Part shown: one piece after another, positions 34,893 to 44,200 of the stretch
Position numbering within the stretch: the stretch's first letter is position 1
How the letters are laid out: every line of letters starts with the position of its first letter
Source of the DNA: Zoogloea oleivorans
Lineage (GTDB): Bacteria > Pseudomonadota > Gammaproteobacteria > Burkholderiales > Rhodocyclaceae
Reading direction: 5' to 3'
DNA length: 64,000 bases
NCBI RefSeq assembly: GCF_008107625.1
Contig: NZ_SDKK01000013.1
Span: forward strand, 1 to 64,000
Notes under the pieces: generated by a model
What the model saw: only the letters and a program-made list of their open reading frames with translations
The model's database searches: none
Told to the model about the DNA's origin: nothing
Made by a program: the position numbers and the translations under genes

Positions 34893-37016
34893 ATGCGCCG
34901 TCGTCGCCGCTTGAACCTGCATCCGACCACCCAGACAGACGAGTCCAGTGCCTTTCGCAAGCTCAGCAGGCTGTTTTTCCTTCGTCTAATGGTGAGCGTC
35001 CGCTGGGAGCCCGAGCGGCTCGAGAGCATTGTTGAAGATAGCGATTGCCTCCCATTGCTGGGTATCCCCGGGGCAGAACTGGATGCTTGCCCTTCACGCA
35101 GTGCAGCCCATCTGAAACGCATTTTGCGCAGCCAGCTCACCACCCTGAATGAGCAAGCTCCCGGGTTGGAGGGCACTCCACTTGGCAGAAACGTCACTTG
35201 GCTCGGCGAACGCCTCAGGCTGTCGGCGGTTGATTGCCGGATACTCGAATTGGTCGTTCTGATCAATGCCTACCGCCCGCTGCATGATGCCGTAGCGACA
35301 CTGCGCCTTAATGGAACCCGGCAAGGGATCTTGAAGCTCGTCGCCATCCTGTGTGGCCAGCCGCTTCGGTCTGTGACCAAGGCGTTCGTTTCGGGCGGAG
35401 CACTGACGGAGAGCGGGCTGCTCAAGCTCGAGAGTGGTTTTTCCGACTTCGAGGACCGTTTCAAGTTGCCTGATGGACTTGAGGATGCGCTACTGGCGCC
35501 TTATGCCAAGCCAGAGGCGCTCCTTGAACGTTTTTTCCGTACGGCATCTCCTGCGAAGCTTCAGGCCGAGGACTTCAGCCATCTGAGGAGCGATTTCAAT
35601 CTTCTCCAGCCCTTGCTGAAGCAGGCCGCCGCGAAGCAGGTGAAGGGTCTGAACATCCTTTTGTACGGTGAGCCCGGGGTAGGCAAGTCCGAGTTTGCGC
35701 GGCTGATCGCCGAAGCCGCCGGGCTTGAGGTATTTGAAGTCAGCAATGCCAACGACGAAGGCGAGGCCCTGAGCGGACGGGGGCGCTTCGCCTCCTACAG
35801 GCTGTGCCAGCGGGTGCTGGCCCAAAGCAAGGGCAACGTGGTGCTGTTTGACGAGATCGAGGACGTGTTTCCGTCGAGCGGTGGTGGGCTGATGGAGTTG
35901 TTTGGCCTCGACGAGAGCCCGAGCAAGGGGACAGGCAAGGCTTGGGTCAATAGGGCGCTCGAAACGAATCCCGTTCCGGCAATCTGGATTTCCAACCGGG
36001 TGCATCATATCGACCCTGCCTACCTGCGCCGTTTCGACTTCGCCGTGGAAGTGCCCAAGCCCCCGAAAGCCGTGCGTGAGCGGGTGGCCAGGAAGTATTT
36101 CGACGGCACCCGCAGCAGTCCGGAGTGGATCGATCAGCTCGCCGACTGGAGTGAGGTCACCCCTGCCCAGCTGGAAAAGGCCGCCCGGGTTGCCCGCCTC
36201 GTGAACCCCCGTTCCGGTGGCGAAGTTGAGGCTGTCGCCGAGCGCACCCTGCGCTCCTCGGCCCATCTCCTGCGACAAGAGGTGCCCAGAAAGCTGCGGC
36301 ACACCACCGGCTACCGCCTCGACTGTCTCAACACGAATATTGAGGTGGCTCCGTTGATTGCCGGCCTGCAGGCCAGGCCCCGCGGCACCTTTTGCTTTTA
36401 CGGCCCCCCGGGCACCGGCAAGACGGCATTGGCCCAGCACATCGCCAGCGCCATCGACCGTCCGCTGCTGGTGAAGCGGGCATCCGACCTGCTCTCGAAA
36501 TGGGTCGGCGAGGCCGAACAGAACATCGCGGCCATGTTTCGGGAAGCCCGGGCCGAGGGAGCGGTGCTGGTGCTCGACGAGGCGGACAGCTTTCTTTCCG
36601 ACCGTCGTGGGGCCAGTCAAAGCTGGGAGGTCAGCCAGGTGAATGAGATGCTGACCCACATGGAGGACTTTGACGGCATCTTCGTGTGTACGACGAACTT
36701 GTTCGAGCGCCTCGATGCGGCAGCCTTACGTCGTTTTGCCTTCAAGCTGCGCTTTGGCTTCCTGAAGCCAGAGCCGCGAATCACCCTGTTCGAGGAGACC
36801 TGGGCCCGCCTCAACGCGAAGGCGGGCAGGGTTCCGCTCGAGGTCCAGCAGCGGCTGAAACGCCTGGATAAGCTCACGCCCGGGGACTTTGCCGCCGTGG
36901 CACGCCAGCACGTGCTGCTGGGCGACCGGCCGGAGGCGGGCGTGCTGATTGCCGCGCTGGAGGAGGAGTGCCGGGTCAAGGATGGCGCCGCCCAAGGCAT
37001 GGGCTTTGTGATCTGA
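34893..37016 (+). CDS. Double AAA+ ATPase
   Basis: 707 residues with two AAA+ modules. Module 1: Walker A GEPGVGKS near residue 258, Walker B VVLFDEIED near 316, Arg-finger region AYLRRFDF. Module 2: Walker A GPPGTGKT near 503, Walker B VLVLDEAD near 559, AALRRFAFKLRF. The N-terminal 200 residues are helical with no known domain. The arrangement resembles Cdc48/spastin-like bacterial ATPases that remodel proteins. It is single, divergent from the Cas4-like gene, preceded by the palindrome at 34823 and followed by a convergent WYL-regulator remnant. In-frame starts downstream (35 codons) are also possible. Role probably protein unfolding or complex assembly; target unknown. Confidence 0.8.
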   Translation: MRRRRRLNLHPTTQTDESSAFRKLSRLFFLRLMVSVRWEPERLESIVEDSDCLPLLGIPGAELDACPSRSAAHLKRILRSQLTTLNEQAPGLEGTPLGRNVTWLGERLRLSAVDCRILELVVLINAYRPLHDAVATLRLNGTRQGILKLVAILCGQPLRSVTKAFVSGGALTESGLLKLESGFSDFEDRFKLPDGLEDALLAPYAKPEALLERFFRTASPAKLQAEDFSHLRSDFNLLQPLLKQAAAKQVKGLNILLYGEPGVGKSEFARLIAEAAGLEVFEVSNANDEGEALSGRGRFASYRLCQRVLAQSKGNVVLFDEIEDVFPSSGGGLMELFGLDESPSKGTGKAWVNRALETNPVPAIWISNRVHHIDPAYLRRFDFAVEVPKPPKAVRERVARKYFDGTRSSPEWIDQLADWSEVTPAQLEKAARVARLVNPRSGGEVEAVAERTLRSSAHLLRQEVPRKLRHTTGYRLDCLNTNIEVAPLIAGLQARPRGTFCFYGPPGTGKTALAQHIASAIDRPLLVKRASDLLSKWVGEAEQNIAAMFREARAEGAVLVLDEADSFLSDRRGASQSWEVSQVNEMLTHMEDFDGIFVCTTNLFERLDAAALRRFAFKLRFGFLKPEPRITLFEETWARLNAKAGRVPLEVQQRLKRLDKLTPGDFAAVARQHVLLGDRPEAGVLIAALEEECRVKDGAAQGMGFVI

Positions 37017-37025
37017 ATACCGAAG

Positions 37026-37320
37026 TCAGGCTGGTGGCGTGGCTTCGGTTGCCCCGTCGGTCTGCCCCAGTCTGTTGGCGATGGTACGAAACTCGTCGCG
37101 CAGGAACGGGGGGGGAGATGACCTCGACCTTATCGCCGTAACCGAGCAGCCACCAGCGCAATTCGGCGGTGTCCTGAACCGTCGCACTCACCCGCGTTCG
37201 TGACTCTCCGGTGTCGGTGAGGGTCTGGTCTGCCGAGAGAGGGCATTCGGCCAGATGGACGGCCGCTTTCCGGGAGAACTCGGCGACAAGGAACAGGGGC
37301 GTGACGCCGAGACGGTAACC
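37026..37320 (-). pseudogene. WYL-regulator C-terminal remnant
   Basis: Minus-strand pieces match the last 90 residues of the WYL regulator at 15968: VRATV-like VSATVQDTAELRWWLLGYGDKVEVI, then, after a slip in a run of C, PPFLRDEFRTIANRLG up to a stop at 37026-37028. The HTH and WYL domains are gone; the left part abuts an IstB remnant. It shows that the AAA+ gene once had its own WYL regulator downstream. Confidence 0.7.
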
Positions 37321-37652
37321 GCCAGGCTATCGACGCCAAGCTCGCCTACACCGAATTCCTCGCCCTCCTGATCCAGGACGAGGCGGCCCGGCGCGAACAG
37401 AAGAGGTTCTCGACCCGCCTGCACCGGGCGGCCTTCCGGGCCACCCAGCCCCTAGAGGGCTTCGAGTTCGAGCGGCTCCCGAGTACCAACCGGGCGCTGG
37501 CCCATGATCTGGCCACCGGCCACTACATCCACGAGGAGGCCGTCGGGCCCTGCGGCACCGGCAAGAGCCACCTGGCCCAGACTCTGGTCTCCTGCGCGGT
37601 GCGCCAGGGGCAGAACGGAACTTTCGCGACGGCGGCCAATAAATCTTATTAA
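37320..37652 (+). mobile_element. istB: IS21-family istB remnant
   Basis: An open plus-strand frame encodes AIDAKLAYTEFLALLIQDE, REQKRFSTRLHRAAF, FERLPSTNRALAHDLATG, and PCGTGKSHLAQTLVSCAVRQG, the N-terminal half of an IS21 IstB helper ATPase including Walker A. A deletion removes part of the segment just before the P-loop (VGPCGTGKS follows AEEG-like sequence too early), and the frame ends at 37652 well before Walker B. The cointegrase gene istA is absent. Confidence 0.75.
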
Positions 37653-37988
37653 TACACACTCAAGGATGCCGATTGCGTGTCGTAACACTGATCAAAGTGG
37701 CGGTAGGGGCGCACGGTGAAATAAAAACAGCGAGAGTATTTTTGTTGCCTTAGCACGAAGACTGCGAAGTGGCGCTAACAACCAGATGTAGAGAGGGCTG
37801 ACTCGATGAAAGCCTGGAAAGCTGCTAACAGGCATCTTATCTGGGAACTGCCGCGAGGCACGAAAGAGAATTAAGCTCGACCGATAGAGAACCTCTAGCA
37901 AGCATTGCTGCCAGCATTTTATAGTGCAATCTTGAGAAACTCTCAAGAATAAATAAAAGCTATTAAATATTTAATTGGATGAGCCGTC
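37653..37988. other. AT-rich gene-free stretch
   Basis: Low-GC sequence between the istB remnant and the 217-residue gene, with a run of A/T just before 37989. No gene is seen. It probably contains the promoter of the next gene, but no consensus could be fixed. Confidence 0.4.
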
Positions 37989-38642
37989 ATGGATAAGATG
38001 CATTTTTCACTGAAATTCTTCGAAAGCACAGGACTCGTCGCTGATGTAACACCAAAACCGTCCACCTACCCAGATAACTTTCCTTCTGAATATAGCGAGA
38101 AGACACTTAAAGGATTTGCAGACAGTCTGTTCCCCGGGGAATGCGTGAACATCGACCTTTATGAGTTCGCAAAGGTCGATGTTCATAGAGGAACAAGGCT
38201 CTCGACTATTATGAACCGATCGGTACTCCCGAAGGAGTTGCTTGAGCTCTTGAAGAAATCCACTAGGGATTATCGGCTCCTTGAACGCTCTGGAGAAAAC
38301 AGACTGTCGATTCAGCGGAAAATTGCAGACATTTCGCGCGAAATAAATGAGTCCAAGAAGACTATCGCAGATTTGCGCATACGGGAGACTGGAGGCAAAC
38401 AAAGACCAGCTCAAGTAAATAAGGACAAGCCATTCGATCTACTGACAGCTATTGTGGAGTCACGAGAGGAACATTCATCGGCCCGCGAAAAAATGTATTT
38501 GAAGGCGGTTCTTGGAGAAATCAGTCCAATATCTAACGTCGAGTCTGTCTTAAACTCATTGGTAGCTGCACTCATAAATGCAACCAACGCATTCGAACAA
38601 GAACACGCGAGGGTCGCGCGTCTTGAAATGCAGATCAAATAG
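37989..38642 (+). CDS. Coiled-coil hypothetical protein, low GC
   Basis: 217 residues in distinctly AT-richer sequence than its neighbours, suggesting separate acquisition. A mixed N-terminal domain of about 90 residues is followed by a coiled coil (SIQRKIADISREINESKKTIADL) and a helical C-terminus. No known motif, signal peptide or membrane segment. It is a single-gene unit between mobile-element remnants. Function unknown. Confidence 0.5.
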   Translation: MDKMHFSLKFFESTGLVADVTPKPSTYPDNFPSEYSEKTLKGFADSLFPGECVNIDLYEFAKVDVHRGTRLSTIMNRSVLPKELLELLKKSTRDYRLLERSGENRLSIQRKIADISREINESKKTIADLRIRETGGKQRPAQVNKDKPFDLLTAIVESREEHSSAREKMYLKAVLGEISPISNVESVLNSLVAALINATNAFEQEHARVARLEMQIK

Positions 38643-39221
38643 CTTTCTCACATGACTATATTTACTTTTTCACCAAATTAGCACATTACTCGTATGCTCA
38701 GAACTTGGTCGTGAGCCCCATGAAGAATGAGGAAGACAAGTTTCGAAACCTACCTCAGCCACCCTATGCGCCACCTTGGAACATGCTGACCGTCGCTTTC
38801 CGAGCAGACTCGGGGCTTGTGTGATCTGCCAATTGTGGAGCGGGAAGGTCGGGGGCATTGGCAGCGGAAGAAATTGTTGATTGAACCTCAATCGTTACTT
38901 TAAGTGAGCAGTTCTTCGACGTCATGGAAGCTCAAGCTGAAGTGGAATACAGCTACACCGCATGGCTAATAGCTCCGCTGGGACACGGTGGCGGGCGTCG
39001 TGGACAAACTCAGCATTCATGCCAAATTTTGCCGGCTAAGTCGGAGATTGAGCTGGTGAACCACTGGCCAGCCACTAAGTTGTCGGAGCCTCCCAATGGA
39101 CAGTTCGTCGGATGCGACTTCCAGGCTATCCGCACCTCGCTCTGTTACCCCTGCGCCATGGGCTCGACGGCTCCGAACAATCGCCCCAGTAAGAGCTCAT
39201 ACCTCCGCATAGTGGCACCCT
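38643..39221. other. Gene-free stretch
   Basis: About 580 bases with short, unsupported frames only. Its right end leads into the decayed copy of the FtsZ-like genes, so part of it may be further, unrecognisable remnant of the same copy. Confidence 0.4.
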
Positions 39222-39852
39222 GCATACGCCGCCTGCGGAACTTGCAGCAGAGGCTTTAGAAAACCTACCCCTGAGAGATCCGGCAACGGTGCTGACATGC
39301 GTGTATCGAATCCGCACCGAAGATTTCGATGCCCACTATCGGCAACCTCGTTAGGCCATTCAATGCCGAGATACTGGGATGCGCCTTCATTACTTAATGC
39401 CTCGGAGTCGATCCCGGCAGGCAGGAGGATGCCCTGGCGGCAAACCTATACATGCGGACCGATTATCCTGATCAGGCTGGGCGACTAGCCCCACGCATCT
39501 TTCACCTAGCAGGGACTGATACGCTGAAAAATCGCTGGATGCCGAACCCGGGCTACCGCTCATTCGCCCACGCGACACATCCTGTCGTCTCGGCCCAGAC
39601 AATGTCTGCCATGAGAACGAAACCAGGCATGCGACTACTTTTCGACGACCGGATGCCGGGCGACTGTGATGTGCTTGCGCGCACGTGGGACGCAGCACAG
39701 ACCTTGCTGCAGAGCAGGGATTTGGATGCCCTGCACTTTGGCGTTGGACGGGGCCAGCCCACCCGGCAGGACGGATTGGCCCTTGTGGAGTGGGGCTTGG
39801 TCCACAATCTGCTTCCTGTCCGGGTCTGGCTGCTGTCGAAGTCCGGTACCTG
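39222..39852 (+). pseudogene. Decayed second copy of FtsZ-like gene pair
   Basis: This stretch mirrors 12060-12690. First comes a frameshifted piece of the first FtsZ-like gene (TPPAELAAEALENLPL, then ATVLTCVYRI, then EDALAANLYMRTDYP). Next, from ATG 39539, comes the first 105 codons of the receiver-FtsZ gene, nearly identical at DNA level (PGMRLLFDDRMPGDCDV, GVGRGQPTRQDGLALVEW and PVRVWLLSKS). The match stops abruptly at about 39852, where sequence resembling an IS66 transposase end begins. The copy cannot encode the full protein. Confidence 0.85.
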
Positions 39853-39985
39853 AAGGATTTACTCAATCGGCTGCCGACCCGGCCTCAGGGTCGGATTGGG
39901 GAATTGCTGTCACATCGGTGAACATCGGATTCAGTCTGAAGCTCGGTCACGAGGGGATCGCCGGGCGCTTACGGACTGGCACTCG
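39850..39985 (+). mobile_element. Possible IS66-type transposase tail
   Basis: Directly fused to the FtsZ-copy is a short frame YLKDLLNRLPTRPQGRIGELLSHR ending at TGA 39919, similar in pattern to the C-terminus of IS66 TnpC (DVLxRLPTxPxxxIxELLPHRW). The bases after the stop include GGGATCGCCGGGCGCTTACG, reminiscent of IS66 right-end flanks. The match is short, so the assignment is tentative. Confidence 0.4.
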
Positions 39986-40494
39986 GCCTTTGCGGATCGT
40001 TCGAGAGCGATGAACGGCAGATTATCGGTCTAACGAACAACTACCAGCGCTGACAGGTCTTCGGTGCCCGGACCTAATTGTTGATAGATCACGGTTTTCC
40101 TCGGCTGGAACCCGCACGCACACCGAAGCATGAAGAACGGACGGAGCAATCGGCGATTCGAGCTTGGTATTGGGGCTGTTTTTATGGAACGATCTCGGAA
40201 GCGCAAAGGCCCAAAATCGGATGCGCTTCATTGAGAAATCATTCCCTGTTTTCCTATCGGACGCCTTCCCTCACATACTTCCCATTGCCCAGCGAAGAGC
40301 AAAGGGCATGCTTGCGAGGGTGTTTTTTGAGGATGCGGTGTGACATGTTTCGTTTTTACACGTGCTAAATCAGGCTGAAGCTGTCACACTTTCATCGACA
40401 TGCTTTTTCGTAAGCCTCTGTTTTAATTAAAAATATCCCTAGCAAGACCGTTTACCACTGACAGAAATCGCTGCACATACACAGCTATTTCCGA
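39986..40494. other. Gene-free island edge
   Basis: About 500 bases without a credible gene, turning AT-rich towards 40380-40490. It precedes the tRNA-Arg fragment and is the presumed right end of the integrated island. Confidence 0.4.
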
Positions 40495-40540
40495 GCCCTC
40501 CGAAGGCAGGTCACACGTTCGAATCGTGTCGGGCGCGCCA
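40495..40540 (+). repeat. 3' fragment of tRNA-Arg(CCG), likely att half-site
   Basis: The sequence from GCCCTCCGAAGGCAGG through the T-arm (CACACGTTCGAATCGTGT) to the acceptor end GGGCGCGCCA matches the 3' half of tRNA-Arg with anticodon CCG. The D-arm, 5' acceptor strand and first half of the anticodon stem are missing, so it is no functional tRNA. Such 3' tRNA fragments are typical duplicated attachment sites of tyrosine-integrase elements. Two copies of TACGGAA 11 bases apart follow (40587 and 40598), like integrase arm sites. Confidence 0.7.
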
Positions 40541-40662
40541 GAAATTCAAGGGCTTAGGACATTTTTCAGGTGGCCTTTTAAGTTCATACGGAATTTGTAC
40601 GGAAAAATGACTCCCGGGCTTGCCCAGCCAGGAATCTAGTTTTCGGCAACTCCAGCAGGAAT

Positions 40663-40738
40663 GGGTTGTTAGCTCAGTTGGTAGAGCAGCGGACTCTTAA
40701 TCCGTAGGTCGAGTGTTCGAGCCACTCACAACCCACCA
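40663..40738 (+). tRNA. tRNA-Lys (CTT)
   Basis: A complete 76-base cloverleaf: acceptor GGGTTGT/ACAACCC, D-arm AGCTCAGTTGGTAGAGC, anticodon loop CTCTTAA (anticodon CTT), T-arm GAGTGTTCGAGCCACTC, encoded CCA. It reads AAG codons. It is followed by a terminator at 40747 and begins the normal chromosomal part of the window. Confidence 0.95.
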
Positions 40739-40746
40739 AAATTCAA

Positions 40747-40777
40747 TGGGCTGGATCACGCGATCCAGCCCATTTTT
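40747..40777 (+). terminator. Rho-independent terminator after tRNA-Lys
   Basis: TGGGCTGGATC pairs with GATCCAGCCCA across a short ACGC-type loop, followed by five T. It is 8 bases after the tRNA end and in the same direction. Confidence 0.85.
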
Positions 40778-40913
40778 GTTTTGTGTCACCGCCTGACTGC
40801 TCACTTTCTGGATCGCCTCCGTGGGGCAACTTTTGCGAGGCCATCGGGCGCCTCAATCTCACGACGACTTGCCGTCATTACCCGTTTCCCCGTAACCTCG
40901 CGCCCTTGATCCT

Positions 40914-41106
40914 CCGGGTGCCCGATCCGCTTTCGCGGACGCGCTAAACGGGAAGTCCGGTGACCTCGGCGAGTTGTTTCTCTCCGACCATTCCGGCGCA
41001 GCCCCCGCTGCTGTAAGCCTGACGACTCCATCCATGCATGCCACTGGGCCATTTTTGCCCGGGAAGGCGGATAGGGAAGAACGACGGCGAGCCAGAAGAC
41101 CGGCCC
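40914..41106 (+). promoter_or_regulatory. Cobalamin riboswitch (cobN leader)
   Basis: Class AdoCbl/Cbl aptamer landmarks in order: GGTGCCC start of P2, ACGGGAAGTCCGGTG, the core GCAGCCCCCGCTGCTGTAAG, CCACTGG followed by CCGGGAAGG, and the B12 box GCCAGAAGACCGGCC (about 41092-41106). It precedes the exported CobN-like gene by about 165 bases, so coenzyme B12 should repress that operon. A weak upstream promoter (TTGCCG, 18 bases, TAACCT at 40893) is possible. Open frames through the region are not coding. Confidence 0.85.
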
Positions 41107-41270
41107 GAGGACATGAGTTTGGCTGTGCCCCGGGGTGTGGGCCTGGCGAGCGAAAACGTCCGACTTCTGTCCGCCGTCTTGCTCGGTCTCCTGAGTCCGG
41201 CATGCCCTTTCGTTCTGTCCTCTCCCCCTGCCCGGGCACCACGGCCGATGTTCCCGCATGTGGAGGCAGA

Positions 41271-44200
41271 ATGGCAGGACAGGAATCAAGGAGTCGCAAC
41301 GCAGCCCTTTGCGCAGGGCTGCTGACAGCGGTCGCACTGCTGGGCAGCCTGCCGGCCCACGCGGCGACACTCTTCGGTGTCATTACCGACCGAGCCGCGC
41401 CTGCTGCCGTCGAAGCGGCACGCCAGCATCTGGCCAGCCACCCCCGCGACCGCATCGTCCTGCGTACGCCCAACCAGATCATGGCGGCCAGCGATGTACA
41501 ACTGCGCCAATGGCTGGATGCAGACTCGGTATTCATCGCCTCGGCCTTCGGCGACCCGGCACGCCGGCTGATCAGCGCCCTTCCCGCCAGTCGTGCTGCC
41601 ACGGTACTGGCCCTGAACGGCGAACAGCGCCTCAACCTGCAAAGCCGCAGCCGGCTGGGCCGGCTCGAGGGCTTTCCCGCCGAAACCCTGCGCCAACTGA
41701 CGGCCGAACAGCCCCCGGCCGAGGCCCTTGAAGCCGCCGCGCGGCACCCGGCCGCATCCGCGTGGCTCGCCGCGCGCCGGGTGTGGCAGGCTGACGGCAC
41801 CGACAACGTGACGCGCCTGTTCGGCCACCTGCTCGACGGCAAGCCGCTACCCCCGGCGCAACGGGAGAGCGTCCTGCGTCTGCGGGTCGATGGCACCGAA
41901 CGTCTCGATGAGGCCGCCTGGCATGCCCGTCTGCTGCCCGCTGGCCCGGCCCTGGCTGTGCTCGACCTGTCCAACACGGAATCCGCCACCGCCGCCGCAA
42001 TCTGTAGCGAATCCCGCCGCCAGGGTCTGCCCTGCGCCGAGGTGCTGACCCGCTGGGGCAGCGTCTCGCGGGAAGCCATCGAGCGTCTGCCCGAACTGCT
42101 TGCCCCGGCCAAGCCGGCGGCGCTGGTGGTGATGCAGGATTTCGTCGTCGGCGCTGCCGAAAACCGGGAGGCCGTCACCGAGGCTTTCAAGAAGCTGGAC
42201 ATCCCCATCCTCAAGGCCATCCGCCTGACCGACCGCAGCGCGACCCAATGGCGCCTGTCGCCGGAAGGGCTCCCGGTGGATTCGGTGCAGTACCGGGTCG
42301 CCCTGCCGGAACTCCAGGGCATCGGCCAACCCATCGTCGTGTCGGCCGTCGGCGCCAGTCGCATCGACCCGCTCACCGGCATCGAGCTGCGCCGCACCGA
42401 AGCCATCGGGGTCGAAATCCAGCGCCTCGTGGCCCGCGCCGCCCGCTGGCAGGCCTTGCGGGCCAAAGCCAATGCCGACAAGCGGCTGGCGATCATCTAC
42501 TACAACCACCCGCCGGGCCGGCAGAACATCGGCGCCGACAACCTGGACGTACCCGCGTCCCTGTTCGGCGTGCTGCAGCGCCTCAAGGCGGAAGGCTACG
42601 ACACCGGCGAACTGCCGGCCTCGCCGGAAGCCCTGCTCGACCGGATCATGGCCCGAGGCGTGAACCTGCCGGAAGACAAGACCGCCCTGCATGAGCTGGC
42701 GCGGGAAGTGAACAGCGTCAGCGCCGCCGACTACCGCCGCTGGTTTGCCGCCCTGCCCGAGCGGGTGCAGGGCGAGATGGTGTCCGGCCCCCTGGGCCGG
42801 CTGCACGCCGAAGTGCTGGAAGCCGAGCAGATCGGGGAACGCAGCGTCGGCCGCAAGCGGGTTGAATCGGTCATGAAGGAACTCCACCACCTGGCCGAAG
42901 GTGCCGACCATCCGAAGCGCCAGGAGACCATCACGGGTTTGAAGGAACTGGAGGCCGGCTACCAGGACTGTCTGGCGGATCAGCCCCGGCGTCGCTGCAG
43001 CAGCCTGTCGTCCCTGGCCTGGCGCCTCGCCGGCCACGGCGTCGAGGGCCTGCGGGGCTGGGGACACACCCCGGGCAAGGTCATGGTGGCCGACGGCAAG
43101 CTGCTGGTGCCGGGCCTCGTCTTTGGCAAGATCTTCGTCGGCCCCCAGCCGCCACGGGGCTGGGAGGTGGATGAAGAACTGCTGCACGCCAACACCAGCG
43201 TAGCGCCCCCGCATCAATACCTGGCCTTCTATCACTGGATCCGCGACCGCTTCCGTGCCGATGCCGTGGTCCATCTGGGCCGCCATTCCACCTACGAATT
43301 CCTGCCCGGCAAAGCCGTCGGCCTCACTGCCGACGACTACCCCAGCCTGATTGCCGCCGACCTGCCCGGCGTCTACCCCTACATCGTGGACGGCGTGGGC
43401 GAAGGCATTCAGGCCAAGCGCCGGGGGCTCGCCGTGATCGTCGATCACCTCACCCCGCCGCTGTCGGCCACGCCCCTCTACGACAAGCTGCTGGAATTGC
43501 GTCAAGTGGTGGAAAGCTTCGAAGCGGCCAACAGCGAAAGCCTCAAGGCCCAAGCCGCCAAGACCATGCGCACGCAGGTCATCGCGCTCAACCTGAAGGC
43601 CGAGCTGGAAGCCTCGATGGCCGACGTACTTGAGGTGCGCGGCATCGGCTTCGAAGACGCCGACGACGACCTCCTCGCCCACGAGATCGGCCACTACCTC
43701 ACCAAGCTCCAGGAAAAATTCATGCCCCATGGTCTGCATATCTTCGGGCAGGACTGGAGTGCCGAATCCCTCAAGCTGATGGCCGACTCCATGAGCCAGG
43801 TGGCTGGCGGCTTCGATGCGACCATCGCCGAAAAGCTGGCGATCTCGCCACGCCTCGAAATGGAAGGCCTGCTGGCCGGCCTTGCCGGGCGCTTCGTGGC
43901 ACCGGGCAAAGGCAACGACCCGCTGCGTTCGCCCGAAGCCCTGCCCACCGGGCGCAACTTTCATGCGGTGGATGGCGACCTGCTGCCCACCCGCCTCGGC
44001 TATGCCCTCGGGGCGACACTGGCCGACAAGGCCACGGCCCGCCCGCGCAAGAAAGACGCCGGCGTCGACAGCGACGCGGTGATCCTGTGGGCCTCCGACG
44101 CGGTGCGCGACGAAGGCGCGATGGTCGCCTTCTGCCTCTCGCTGCTGGGCACCGAACCGGTGTGGAACGCCCGCGGCATCGTCACCGACGTGCGCCTGCT

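Noticed and set aside
40974-41270. N-terminal extension of CobN
   Set aside because: This part overlaps the B12 aptamer; the signal peptide and ribosome site support the start at 41271.
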